Source of the DNA: Charina bottae
Taxonomy: Eukaryota > Chordata > Lepidosauria > Squamata > Charinaidae
Reading direction: 5' to 3'
Length of the DNA stretch: 64,000 nucleotides
Assembly: GCA_023362775.1 (NCBI GenBank)
Contig: JALMGJ010000008.1
Span: 36,630,501 to 36,694,500 of the forward strand
Position 1 is the stretch's first letter. The number at the start of each line of letters is the position of its first letter. Below are positions 13,057 through 25,615 of this stretch, piece after piece. Below the pieces are notes generated by a model that had not been told where the DNA came from, ran no database searches, and saw nothing but the letters and a program-made list of their open reading frames with translations. Made by a program: the position numbers and the translations under genes.

Positions 13057-15134
13057 TTTGTGGTTGGGGGCAAATGAAGAAAGGCTCTTAGTTACAGTGC
13101 AGTGCAATATTCTGACTTTAAGAATAACAGTAAGATAATAAAAGTCTCTATCCAGTGGTCCCAATGAAGAGGCCTTTTGCATTAAAAATCACGGATGCTT
13201 GAAATCATGGAAGATAGTTTAACTCTCTGTCACAGTCACGTTCTGCAAATATGCCCATTTAATCAGCACAATGTTCATGTTCTCACCTGCTCTGCAGACA
13301 AGAAACCTGCCCACCTATTCAAATGAATACCTGGGACCTGGTTTGGTGATCCCCCAGCCCAGGGCAGAAGAACAGTGGATGGACACAGAGTTAGGATGCT
13401 TTAGTTGTGAGCTCTGAATGAAGCAGGGATGTTTGATACATTGCATACCGTGGCAATTTTAATTGGCTTCACTTTTCTGATTCCAGACAATCAGTCTTTC
13501 TGTTGCCCAAGTCATCTAATTCTACTGTTAAAATAAATCAGGGGTTTATTGGCCTGTTCTGACTATTTCTAGATCTGTAAGGATAAAGGATGTGACAGGT
13601 GTCATGGATTCAGTCTGAAGAAGGAGCACAACACTGAGAAGAACCATGTCTACTGCACGATCATTGGGTGCCTGCTTTACAAGAAAGAGGAACCCGTACA
13701 ATGGAACAACAAAGATTTTTATAGAAGTTGAGGGCTACAAGGTGGGAAATCCTAGGGATCTGATTGGCTGGCCAGTTTGGGGAAGCTAGTCAGGTCCTTG
13801 TCAGGGTACTTTACTTTACTCTGGAGAATATGCTCATTTATTTTGCTCAGTCTTGGTTTTAGTTGAACTGGCATTTACATTTGGGGTAGAGATGAGAATG
13901 ACATGAGTATACAGTACAGAACAAGCAATCATGTCTTTAAAGAGTAGTTTGTGCCAATCCCTCACACAATGAAACTGAAACTGGGGTGGATGAGATGCTG
14001 AATAGACCTAACTTTTCTATGTTTCAGTTGTATTCCCATTGGCCTTAGTTTTACCAGCTTGCAGCTATGTCAAGACCACAAACAGATGTATAGATGTATA
14101 CATATAGGCCTCTATGTATATGGCTGAATGCAAGAAACTGAAACTGAAGAAAGGTTGATGATTTCAGCAAGACAGCAATCCAAGCATACTTTCAAATCAA
14201 CCATGAAGTACTTGTAGGAGAGAATAATAAAAGTTTCTGAAGGGCCTTCAGAGTCCTCAGTCATGAATCCTACTGAAAATGATGGTTGAGGAGATCTCAA
14301 ACATTCCACATATGCAAAGAAACCTTAGAATATTACTGAGCTAGAAGAGTTCTGCAAGGAAGAGTAGGGAAAAACTCCAAAAGCAAAAATAGGTATACTC
14401 TTTCTGGCTACAGGAAATGTTTGCAAGCTGTTATTTCTGCAAATGAAGATGTTACAAAGTACTAACTGAAAGGTTTCCCCAAAATTTCTACCCTTGGCAT
14501 ATTCACTGTTTCTTTATTTTGAATCTGTAAACAGTTGCATATAAACAGTAAATACACATCCAAATTTGTAGAAAGATGTGTGTTTAAATTTGTGCCATGT
14601 AGAGATTGTGTCAGCTTCTGCTTAGGTATAGATTCATTGAAGCATAAAAATTGACCAGGGATATCTAAACTTTTGCATACAACTGTTTGGAAGTTCTAGC
14701 AGGGGAGCACAGCTATCGTATACCCTTGAAGATTGGTACACTTCTTCTATATGGGATGGTCATCTTCTTCCAACCAAGTACGCAGCTTCGGGAGGGACGC
14801 ACAGTGAGGGAGAAAGGGGACATCCATCTAACCAGCCAGATCAGCCAAATCAACCCTGGTGATCAATGGGGTGACAGATGTCGCAGCCAGTTCACCCTCT
14901 GGTGTCTTCACATGACTATGGACATGCAGTAGTAGGAGAGCTGAACTACATAGAAATTCTTTCTCGTTTGAGGGACTTAAAGTGAAACTTACTAAACCAT
15001 GAGCTTCTTTTAAAAATCTGTGAACCTCATTGAGCACATTTACATGATACTCTTGCTATGTCAGGGATTTGTGAATTGCCTTTACTTTGTTTCTTTCCCC
15101 TCGCACGAAACATCACACATACACCAATCACTCT
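13057..15134. other. intergenic, nothing firm
   Basis: The segment 13600-13860 (from TGTCATGGATTC) has a vaguely LTR-like look but no defined ends. No conserved coding frame was seen. Confidence 0.3.
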
Positions 15135-15142
15135 CCTTAAAT

Positions 15143-15314
15143 CAGAGCTTTCCAAACTGTGTGTGGCGACACAAAAGTGTGTCGCCACACACAGTCTGGT
15201 GTGTCGCCACACAACCCGGAAGCGCTGATCATCATCAGCACTTCCGGGTTTTCCCGCGGCGACACACCAACCCTGGTTGGTGTGTCGCCGCGGGAAAAAC
15301 TTTGGAAAGCCCTG
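15143..15314. mobile_element. non-autonomous hAT (GCTTTCCAAAC termini)
   Basis: This 172-bp element begins CAGAGCTTTCCAAAC and ends CTTTGGAAAGCCCTG, between exact CCTTAAAT duplications. Its interior is a near-palindrome built of CGACACAC-type motifs. Confidence 0.85.
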
Positions 15315-16081
15315 CCTTAAATTATGGAGTGGTCTGGTGCTGAAGTGAATTTTGACATATGGTGAAAGTTGCTCTTGTTTGTGGCAAATATTTTGTATGG
15401 GCACTTTCAAAGGAGCCCGACTTTCAAAGAAGCCTGAGGGACCCTGGCTATCTCCTTACGGACATATATTTAGGACAATAAAATATATCTTAACATACAA
15501 CTGAACACTGGTTTAGCATATTCCAGAACAGTACTAAATCTGTATGTAAAAACAGCTTAAAACAACAGCTGACAGGCATAGGAAGGGTTGTGCTGTGAAA
15601 CAGCAGAGAAAACACCGATTTCCTCTCCTGCTTCACCATCCTGTCCCCCCTGTTGCTACCACTAATCAGCTGCTGTTCACACTGAACCATGTCTCTTAGC
15701 CTGGAATCAGCCCAGAGACCTGGCAGATATAGTTTGAAAGAAATGGACTGTCCCTTTGTGCAAAGCAGAATGGCCCTGGAAGTGGGTAGGGATTGGAAGA
15801 GAGGGGACATGTCTTCAGCACCCTAAAATAGCTAAAAGGTACTGAGTTGATCCTGCCCCCTTGGGGTCACCTGACCAAATGTTCAGTGAAATTCATCAGA
15901 CTGTGCCCACTGCAAAATGCATTGTCTCCTTAAGGGGAAAACACTACTTTAGCATCGGAGCAACTTCGGGCAATTTTAAGCTGCCTCAGGTATGGGTTGG
16001 GGACACTATGAAGACAATGTTTGAGACACAGTAGAAAAGAAAGGATGCTAGGGAAACTTCATGCCACCATTAGAAGAAATA

Positions 16082-16442
16082 TAGGCGGACCATACGTCCC
16101 GTTTTGAATGGGACAGTCCCATTTTTTTAGCATTTTTCAACCGTCTTGTCGTTTTCATAAAAATCTCAATTTTGTCCTGCTTTTCAAACCCAACGGGAAT
16201 GGCGCAGAAGGAGGATCTGAGCCGGAGTGTGGACTGGGGGTGGGGTTTGCAGGCGGGAGCCAATCGCGTGGACCGGGCGGCGGGGTTTGCAGGCGGGAGC
16301 CAATCACGCTGACCAGGGGGCGGGGTTTGCAGGTGGGAGCCAATTGCGCGGACTGGGGGCGGGGACCCCTGTCTTTTTCATGAATACGGAATATTACGTA
16401 AGACTCCGTCCTGTTTTGCCATCCTGAAATATGGTCAGCCTA
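16082..16442. mobile_element. hAT-type MITE with a 40-bp GC-box/CCAAT array
   Basis: Ends TAGGCGGACCATACGTCCC and ATATGGTCAGCCTA form inverted repeats. Flanks AAGAAATA and GTGAAATA match at 6 of 8 bases. Inside are three units at exact 40-bp spacing (GGGGTTTGC at 16242, 16282 and 16322). A copy without the array is at 59550-59731. Confidence 0.7.
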
Positions 16443-17318
16443 GTGAAATAAGGAAAAGCCCTAATACTGACAATGGATGTGTGTCTATATGCAGAATTTG
16501 GCCTCTCTCCTAATCCAGAAATGCCTGGATTTGGAGGATTAGATAACATGCTGGAGCTACACGGACCCAGATAGTATAGTAAATGATTAAACAGATATCT
16601 CAAGGTCCAGGTTATACACTGTGGAACTGCTACTTTCCTGTGACAGAATAGTAGCCATGTACTAACCTGTCAATTGCTACCAAGCTCACTTCTCTTTTTT
16701 TGCAGACCTTATCATCAAAGACTCTTCAGATTATCAGGTAGAAATCTTCCTTAATCTTGTTTCAGTTCAATATCCTTCAGAACATACCCAAGGCAATGCA
16801 ACCTTTAATGCACTATCCATGCAGTGCAGCAAAAATGACTTAAGAGTTGGTGGTAGTGATGAGGTCACCACGTTTTCCACACAGCTGGTAGTCACCATGT
16901 CTCCTTTCCAGCCCCGTTTGCCCTAACAATAGGACAGAGAGATCCCAAAGCTATTAAACTTGAATTGATCAAGACTGTTATACTTTCGTCTTCCCATATC
17001 ATGGTCTAGGTTACATCTCATGTCCTTCTTTATTGCCACCACTTCTCACAGTTTAGATAGGTAAATGATGGTAATTGCTTGGCTTTTTTTTTCCAATGGA
17101 GAGTTAACAGATTCTAACCCAATTTAGTGATTGCAACAGCAGAAACCCAAGGGGATAGCAGAGAAGAATATTCTATATTTGATCTATACAGTTGCCTTAT
17201 ATTGCATCAGACTATGGGTTGATTTATCAAACTCTGGTGCATTCTGAATGTTCCTGTGTTTTTAGGAATTTAAGTATATGCTTCCTACTCAAGATCCTTT
17301 AAGTGGAAATAAAAAAAT

Positions 17319-17645
17319 GTAAAGGTTCTCCCCACACATTTGTGCAGTCGTGTCCGACTCTAGGGGCCAGTGCTCATCTCCGTTTATTAGCCGAAGAGCC
17401 AGCGTTGTCCGAAGACGCTTCCACGGTCATGTGGCCGCATGACGCGCGTGGAATGCTGTTACCTTCCCACCGAAGTGGTACCTATTCATCTACTTGCATT
17501 TGTATGCTTTCGAATTGCTAGGTTGGCAAGAGCTGGGGCGAGTGCGGGAGCTCACTCCGTCATGCAGGGCTAGGGATTCGAACCTCCGAACTTGCGATCT
17601 TCTGATCGACAAGCCTGGTGTCTTACCCGCTGAGCCCCACGCCCC
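17319..17645 (-). mobile_element. Sauria SINE, full length, minus strand
   Basis: In plus-strand reading it starts GTAAAGGTTCTCCCC and ends with the tRNA-like head (GATTCGAACCTCC, GCTGAG). Flanking TTAAGTGGAAATA duplications lie near 17299 and 17650. Confidence 0.85.
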
Positions 17646-18477
17646 TTACTTAAGTGGAAATACTGGGTATTAAAACTGGGGTCTTATGGATGCCAAACTT
17701 TGCCCTAATGCTGAGCTACAGCCCTCCTAGAAATTTGAAATATGGCTTGGGCCAGTGCCTAAACATTGCTTCTCAGAGATCAATACAAATATGCAACAGA
17801 GGCCCCCATCCCTGCATAATCCTTTGTCTCATTTGGAAAATTGATAAGCAAGACCCCATGTGTTTGAAAAAAGAGGACTGGTGTTCTTTAGTTTATTTAA
17901 TTCCCTCTGTTTAAGCTGGTTAGTTTCTAGCAGCTTGATTGTAGCCATACATGTAAGTATGTATGTAATTATGACAAATGCCCCTTAGATCCTGCTTTAT
18001 TTCTAATGTAGCCTGTTGTAATCTAGCTGTAGCAGCCAAGAGTTGGAGCCCCATACATTGGGGGGGCATCATGTTGGGAAAATCCCCCTAGTGACTAAGT
18101 ACTGCTTTTCAATATACCATACAATTTAGAAGCCTGTCTCATTTACAGTACGTCCCTACGTTCTTAGCTCAATACATCCTATTGGCAGCAGAGGTTCCTC
18201 TGATCATAATGTCCCTGGTTATTCTGCATTTGTCCCTCTTTCCTTCTACAATTTATTGCATAGGGATTCCTACCTGTGCAATAAGAGCTGAGGACTTGCC
18301 ATTCTTGAAAGAGTAGGTTGTAAAGGGAGATGTTCTTCTCCTTCCCAAACAAGCTCTACATGTTTGTTGTTTTTCCCCCAGAAATAAATCCACATTCTTT
18401 TTCAGCCTGGAGTGGCAGCCCTCTCTTCAGGATGTGAGTTCTGCTCTGTTCTGCTTCTTTTGTGCTACAGTATAGGG

Positions 18478-19332
18478 CAGAGCTTTCCAAACTGTGTGTC
18501 GGGACACGTTAGTGTGTCAGCTGCAGTGTCTGGGTGTGTTGCGGCTGCTGCTGCCTCCAAGCCCTGCCAGAATTCCACACAGGTTCTAGTGTCTGCCTTG
18601 TGCCTGGCTGCCTCCAGACTTGCCCTGCCAGGATTCCATGCAGGTCCTAGTGCCTGCCTTGTGCCTTGCTGCCTCCAAACCTGCTGTGATTCCGCGCAGG
18701 TCCTAGTGCCTGCCTCGTGCCTTGCTGCCTCCAAACCTGCTGTGATTCCGTGCAGGTCCTAGTGCCTGCCTCGTGCCTTGCTGCCTCGAAACCTGCTGTG
18801 ATTCCGCGCAGGTCCTAGTGCCTGCCTTGTGCCTTGCTGCCTCCAAACCTGCTGTGATTCCGCGCAGGTCCTAGTGCCTGCCTTGTGCCTTGCTGCCTCG
18901 AAACCTGCTGTGATTCCGCGCAGGTCCTAGTGCCTGCCTCGTGCCTTGCTGCCTCCAAACCTGCTGTGATTCCGCGCAGGTCCTAGTGCCTGCCTTGTGC
19001 CTTGCTGCCTCGAAACCTGCTGTGATTCTGCGCAGGTCCTAGTGCCTGCCTTGTGCCTTGCTGCCTCCAAACCTGCTGTGATTCCGCGCAGGTCCTAGTG
19101 CCTGCCTTGTGCCTTGCTGCCTCCAAACCTGCTGTGATTCTGCGCAGGTCCTAGTGCCTGCCTTGTGCCTTGCTGCCTCCAAACCGGCTGTGATTCTGCG
19201 CAGGTCCTAGTGCCTGCCTTGTGCCCTGCTGTAAGAGTGTGTTGCGAAATGATGCCCTGCTGTAAGAGTGTGTCACAAAATGATGCATGTCTAAAAAGTG
19301 TGTCACCAACATTAAAAGTTTGGAAAGCTCTG
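18478..19332. mobile_element. non-autonomous hAT carrying a 56-bp satellite
   Basis: Termini CAGAGCTTTCCAAAC and GTTTGGAAAGCTCTG are flanked by exact GTATAGGG duplications. Most of its 855 bp is a tandem array of a 56-bp unit (see separate entry). No transposase is encoded. Confidence 0.85.
18600..19230 (+). repeat. 56-bp tandem repeat, about 11 units
   Basis: The unit begins GTGCCTTGCTGCCTCCAAAC, continues through CTGCTGTGATTCCGCGCAGG, and repeats every 56 bp with few substitutions. The array lies entirely inside the hAT element. Related copies with only one or two units lie in the elements at 39101-39380 and 57071-57304. Confidence 0.9.
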
Positions 19333-19343
19333 GTATAGGGATA

Positions 19344-20226
19344 TGGGTGAGGACTGGACCTACTCCATGTTCACTCCTGTTAGATATAAAAAATTAGTGT
19401 TCCTCAAGAATGATTAAAACCCATAGAAGAATGAGGAAATCATTCTTCCTAAATAGCTGCCAAAACTCTGGAACAGAAAAGAACGATACATATAGGTGAC
19501 AATGAATCCGGAGGGAGACAACCCATTAACACCAACCTCCAACGCTCCCACTACACATACCTGTCTGCGCGCTGAGGGACATTTACACAACACAGGTCTG
19601 GGAAGACAGGAATAGGAAAAAGGGGGGAATACTCCAGGTTTGGGAAAAGATTTAAAAATCAAGTCTTACCAGAAATAAAACACTCCAATCTTTCTTTAGA
19701 GTCAGCTTTATGAAAATTAATAAACAGTTAATGCTCAGCCCAGACTAGTATGTCAGTTACTTAAAAGAAAGGCTTGTTAAAACAACGAAACTATTGCCTC
19801 CTATTGACACAAACTAAGCTACATTGAACTTTAAGGGACCTTCAAAGCCATTAGGACTATGTTAATGACTAAAGACTGAACTAATCACTTCTATCAGGAA
19901 GAGTCACACAAGAAAGAGTAAAGATATCACCCAGAGAAATTGACAAAAGGCGGCCCTGGTATTGTAAAACGTGGAGGCAGGAACTGAGAACTGTCAGTCT
20001 GACACTTTGCAAACTTGTGTAAATATGTAAACTAACTGTTCTTTGAACTACATGTATAAAAGAAATGAATGAACCTTGCTCATTGCTCTCTATACTAGCC
20101 AAATTTTTGGAGGTATGAGAGAAGCCTTTTGCAAAAGACCAATAAAAAAGGAACTTAGCGCTGCTATCTGCGAGTTCAGTCTTTTATTTTTGTGGGAAAG
20201 GAGCCAAATCTCACACTCCCTTTACA
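19344..20226 (+). mobile_element. candidate LTR-like sequence
   Basis: A TATA-like TGTATAAAAG (near 20050), AATAAAAAAGG (near 20140) and a terminal TTTACA suggest U3-R-U5 organisation. GGATA occurs on both sides, but a 5-bp match this far apart could be chance, and the left end is uncertain. Confidence 0.3.
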
Positions 20227-20599
20227 GGATAATTTCAAATGTTTGAACAGAGCTGGAGACGGTGGGAAAATTCATTTGCCTAAGCTTTGTCCTTAATGTT
20301 TCTCACATGGCCATGAACTTGTGGGCAACCTGGATGACTCTGGAGCTTTTCTCTTAACATGTTTAGAGTGGGAATCTGGGTGTATTGTCAAATGTCGCTG
20401 AGTTTCTGCACTCCTTCTGCATTGTTCTTGAAGCAGTATCAGCCACTGAAATAAAGTCAAGCAATGGTGTTCTTCTGTACTAGTCCCTCCCTAACACAGA
20501 CCTTTCACCCCTCCCTTACTTGCAGCTGGAAGGGGGAGGGATGAACCGTGATCTTCTTTATAGAGCGGTGTAAAAGGAATTGCTTGAATTCGAAGAGAG

Positions 20600-20790
20600 G
20601 AGAAACGAACTGGTTCTCTTTGTTGTACAAAGCGGTGTCTTGGATGCCCCTGTCAGGCCCCAGATGGTGCCTTTTTGCACGCTGTACAAAGGTCTAGAAG
20701 TGACCTTCCATAATTCAGCCCCAGATGTGCTGTGAACACCTTATTTTATTTTGCTGCTGCTGTTTCTGTTGCCTCTTACATTCATTGAAG
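20600..20790 (+). promoter_or_regulatory. candidate non-coding first exon or promoter of ABCG2
   Basis: A non-repetitive stretch has a TATA-like CTTTATAGAG near 20560 and ends with a consensus donor, GAAG|GTAAGT, at 20791. It lies 4.6 kb upstream of the exon 2 acceptor. There is no CpG island. This is inference from a single donor and position; RNA evidence would be needed. Confidence 0.25.
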
Positions 20791-21240
20791 GTAAGTCCAA
20801 AATGGTCATCTGGAATATTCTTTCTTTTGTGCTAGATGATTTTTTTTTGGTTCCAACTTCTCATCTCAGTTGCTTGCATGAGTGAAGAAAGTAATGAAAG
20901 GTCAGAAAGAAATGGTCCTTGCTAGCAACAGCATTCTTTACAGTTGTCCTCAGCTGATAATAAGCCAGTTCCTTGTTTGTGTGATTGAAGCTTACTGCTT
21001 TTTTACGAATACCAACTATTCTAACTAAAATAGGAATGTTCATAGTAGATTCACAGAGCAAAGGAGCAAAGGTACTCAAGATTTGCAATAGCTAGCCTCA
21101 AAAGACATGACAGGAGGAACCTGTCATAGAACTGAAAATTACAGTAATGTATAAAAGAGAGAGAGTGGAATAAAACTGAGCAAGAGACAGAATCTGTAAC
21201 TGCTCGGTCACTGGGAGTTGGGCAGCAAATAAATTTAAAA

Positions 21241-21304
21241 GAGGAGGAGGAGGAGGGGAAGGGGGAGGAGAAGGAGAAGGAGAAGGAGAAGGAGAAGGAG
21301 AAGG

Positions 21305-21379
<75 letters not shown>

Positions 21380-21380
21380 A
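21241..21380. repeat. (GGAGAA)n then (GAAA)n purine microsatellite
   Basis: A purine-only tract of about 140 bp on the plus strand. It creates spurious Ser/Phe-rich frames on the minus strand. Confidence 0.95.
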
Positions 21381-22748
21381 TCTAACCAAAACCAATCTTA
21401 CTGAATGGTACCGTGACTGATTTTTCAATACATTAAATATTAAAAAATCAAGCTGAGTTTTTCTTTTTAAAGGACTAATTCTGATTCCTTTAAATTGGAA
21501 GAAATTCAACAACTTCCTTAGGATCTGATTAAGACATAGCTTTAAAAAAATAAATAAATGGGAGGACAGTTAACTAGAATAAAAACATGGGATTTTTTCC
21601 CCAGAATATTTTGAAAAGCCTCCCACTGTTACAGCTGCTAACACAGTAAGCTTGGCATATTGTGGAAAGTGAATATTAAAGTGTAACATTTTAACCAGTT
21701 ATCACAAAGGCCAGTTTAACAGACCCCCTTCCCCCATGTCAGTAACTCAGATCTATTCCTGCTGATTTATAAACAAGGTAATCTGTACTGATACTGAGAA
21801 CATGAGAACCATAGCTAGAATATGTATTCACCCTATCTGGAAAGGTATAGAAATCACTTTTAGTCCATTTAAAATAAATTTAGGGCATTTTTAAAAACCT
21901 GCCTGCCAATCATATTTTTAAGGGAGAAATGAAATATGTTCAAATCTCACGTGCAGTGTGCTTTTAAAAATTCAAAAGCAATGAAAGACACACACTGGGC
22001 TTTTCAGACTTACAGTTTGGGCTCATACAGTATCAGCCATATCCAGAAAGGCAGCTTGATTCATCTCTGGCATCAAAAAGACCCAAAGAGTCTTGTAGCA
22101 CTTTAAAGACTCAGGCAGCCTTTACAGCAGAAGCTTTCATGGACCTACATCTGGCGCAAGGGATTGTAGTCCATGCTGGGTATGCCAGGCAGAAATCAAT
22201 TATTTGCTTAAAACCAAAGGTCATTACGGAGCAGGTAACACCATCCAAGCAATCAAACCAGATGAACTCCAGAACAAGTGAGTATATGGTTCTGTCTAAT
22301 GAGCAGTGCAGCTCTTTGTGTATTCTTTTTTTTTTGGCTTCTCCTGTGTGTGCATCTGGGGCTCGGAGATTGACTCCTTATGTTGAGAATCAAAGGCTTT
22401 TGTTGGCGGCATCCTGTCTGTACAATTCTATGCTCGGAAGGGCTAATGGGGGAAGCTCAGCACATTTGCTTTGAACGCCGGCTGAACCTGTCCATACAGA
22501 AAAATAGCTGTTTGAGAATACAGTTTTATATATCAATCTAGAAATAAGTACTGCTGATGGACAACTGATCTGCATCGGTTCTCTGGGAATGCTGTCATGA
22601 TTTGCTTTTGTTTTAGTTTCCGACTCTGGTGTTAATGTTTTATTTATTATGTTTTACCTTGTGGTCTGGCAAGATTACATTTTTAGGATAAAAGATAATG
22701 GAGCTTTTGGAAGCAAAAGGGAAACTGAACCATGTTTTAAAAAAAAAA

Positions 22749-23073
22749 AGGTAAAGGTTCCCCCCGCACATTTGTGCAGTCGTGTCCGACTCTAGGGGCC
22801 GGTGCTCATCTCCGTTTGTTAGCCGAAGAGCCAGCGCTGTCCGAAGACACTTCCACGGTCATGTGGCCGCATGACGCACGTGGAACGCTGTTACCTACCC
22901 ACCGAAGTGGTACCTATTCATCTACTTGCACTTGCATGCTTTCGAATTGCTAGGTTGGCAAGAGCTGGAGCTAGTGCGGGAGCTCACTCCGCACGCAGGG
23001 CTAGGGATTCGAACCTCCGAACTTGCAATCTTCCGATCGACAAGCCTGGCATCTTACCCGCTGAGCCACCACG
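22749..23073 (-). mobile_element. Sauria SINE, minus strand
   Basis: It contains GGTAAAGGTTCC tail, GTCGTGTCCGACTC (the BovB-like 3' segment) and the tRNA-like head with GATTCGAACCTCCG. CACACA repeats follow. Confidence 0.85.
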
Positions 23074-24459
23074 TTTATCCACACACACACATGTTTATCC
23101 ACACACAATTCTCTTATTTCTTTGCCTTATGATCTTGCCAACTCTCTTTTCTTCAGTACTGTTATTTTGCCTCTTCCTATTTGCCCAACATTTACGTTTG
23201 GTGTATGGCATGTTGGTTAAGTTGGTTAAATCATACTTTAATTTAATTTAATTTAATTTAATTTAATTTAATTTTCCCAACAAGGTGTTTCCAGATGAAA
23301 AGTTTGTCCTAGGAATTCTGGGTGATCCCAGCATATCTGGAAGGAATCAAATGAGAGAAGACTCTACTTTGCAATAAGAAACTTTAGAAATCAATACAAG
23401 GACAAAATTTATACATACGGTATATGTTTTTCTCATACATGTGTATATGGCTATTTTTTTAAACAAAATTTCTTTACTCCCCCTTTTCCCTTTTCTTTTT
23501 TCCTTTTTGATATTGGCCCCACCCCAATTTGTTTTGTGTTATTAAATAACTAAAGGCAAAATAACAGTGAGGGACTTTAGAAATGAAAGTTCTGGGGGAA
23601 ATGGAAATATCTTCAGTCCTTAACTATTAAAACTAAAGTTGTTTACATCATATCGGCTCAGAAATAAGTAAAATTGACTTTCCTTACAATTACACTATTA
23701 ATTACAATTACAATGACCTTGAGAGACTCATGTTTTCAGGCTCACAACTGTAAAAGAAAGTTTCCTATTTGAATTACAGTAATGATAGAAATTCATTTAT
23801 GAAATGCTTTCTTCTTGATGTCCATGCTTCCTTGCCAATACAAGAAAGAGGCAGAGAAAGAGATTTCCCTGAATATCTCAAAATTTTCATCTCAAGCTTT
23901 CAGATCAACACCATTCGCTGCTCTTTCACACCTCTCTTTATTTTGCTGCCTGTCTTCTATTCACTAAGCCTAAGATTTATCTTTTTTATCTTTCATTCCT
24001 GCCCTTTCATATTCTCTTATTTAATCCCTGTAGTACATCCTAGCTACCAACAGACCAACATCTCTGTCTGCTTCTAAATTTATACAGCAGATTAGGATTT
24101 CCATTTTTTTTCCTAGCAAATTGAGAAGAATAAATGTCAAGAGGACTTGAAGCCATTGTCATGTCAGCCAGGAGGTTACCAATAAAAAGTCTCATCCTGA
24201 CCAGCCACTTGCTATGTGCTGAGGCACCCGGAGCAGAGTGCCTGTTGATTATGTCAAGCCATAAATAGGAATGTATAGCAAAAGGCATTTTTCAGATATT
24301 GGCCACAATCCAACTCACATAGCTAACATCTGCTGGACTGTGCTCTATGTACTTGAGTTGTTGGTTAGTGCCAAGAATCATTAACTCTTGCTGAATCATA
24401 GAACTATTGTCTCTTGCTGTGAAAAGGGACAACAAATTTAAAGCTGGAATGTAGAAGGT

Positions 24460-24537
24460 CCTTCCTTCCTTCCTTCCTTCCTTCCTTCCTTCCTTCCTTC
24501 CTTCCTTCCTTCCTTCCTTCCTTCCTTCCTTCCTTCC
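24460..24537. repeat. (CTTC)n microsatellite
   Basis: About 19 uninterrupted units. Confidence 0.95.
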
Positions 24538-25397
24538 GAAATACAACCATCTACAGTACCATCATATCTCTAACTCTCTATCTATACACACACACACACA
24601 CACATACACAAAGAATAGCAGTTATACAATTAAAAAACTACATATATTATATAGTGATCAAAATAAACTGAACATAACAGAAAGAAAAATAATAATAATT
24701 AAAATCCATATAAAATCCATTTGGCATTGATTTGGGATTAATTAAATCCTTAAGCTTGATGTTAAATCTAGACCTATGGAAACATATTGCTTCATCTTCT
24801 CATTTTTAGAATATAAAACCTTTTAAAAAATAGATAACAGAGTCCAGTACCCCAGTTTCTGGTGAGCTCTTTTTAAGATGGTTGGCTTGGAGATATGCTT
24901 GAAAAGCAAAGTTCCAGCGTATAATGATTCCCCCCCCCCCCCGATAAAGTTTAGATTCATTATTATTGTTGCATTCCGTTAATCCTACTCTGAGTCAATC
25001 AATGAATGTTAAGGTGCATATGGATGTATCCTTGCTATTTGGGAGATATCACGATACAAAGAATTATGGGTTTGGTGGGCATTGGATTTTTTACATCATG
25101 GAAAGCAGAAATCTACAACTGATTTGCAACATTGGATTGTTCATAATTGTACATTGTTAACATTTGAATTAATCTTTTTCAAGAAAGGAGTAAAGACTTT
25201 TGAACAATATGGTCCACATTTTTAGACTTGTTCAGTTTATAACATAATTTTCAGGGCTGATTAATTTTCAGCTTGTGTGTTTATTGTTTAATACTGTTTT
25301 ATGCATTTATACATTTTTTATTTGCATGATAAAATAAAACAAATAAAAAGGAAAGTTGGTGTGTGTCTGAAAAATATCACATGTCTGTGTTTCCTAG

Positions 25398-25615
25398 GAG
25401 CAAATATAATCCAGAAAGATGTCTCAGAGCCCAGAAGTCATTGTCCCAATGGCAGATTGCAATACAAATGGTACCCAGAATCAGAAGTCGCTGCCTTGGG
25501 GCTCAACAAAAGTCAGTACTGTCACCTTTCGCAACATCTGCTACAGAGTGAAGACAAAGAGTGGATTTATAGGTTTTCGAAAAATAGCTGAAAAAGAAAT
25601 TTTGAGAGATATCAA
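25398..25615 (+). CDS. ABCG2: ABCG2 exon 2 (first coding exon)
   Basis: The acceptor TTTCCTAG ends at 25397, followed by 21 nt of 5' UTR and ATG at 25419. It encodes residues 1-65 and two bases of codon 66 (Asn). The motif NICYRVK...EKEILRDI is the characteristic start of the ABCG2 ATPase domain. The donor is GTATGT at 25616. A second in-frame Met lies 10 codons downstream, but the first Met gives the usual N-terminal length. Confidence 0.95.

Larger units (their letters stand above)
20800..25397. other. presumed ABCG2 intron 1 or 5' flank
   Basis: Besides the Sauria SINE and microsatellites already listed, 22075-22165 carries an old interspersed repeat (GAGTCTTGTAGCACTTTAAA), 23231-23273 is an AATTT run and 24930-24942 a C-run. 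No exon was recognised. Confidence 0.35.

Noticed and set aside
18600..19230. CRISPR-like array
   Set aside because: The units are contiguous 56-bp repeats without unique spacers, in a vertebrate genome.
21051..21512. 153-codon minus-strand Ser/Phe-rich frame
   Set aside because: It is the translation of the GAAA and GGAGAA microsatellites.
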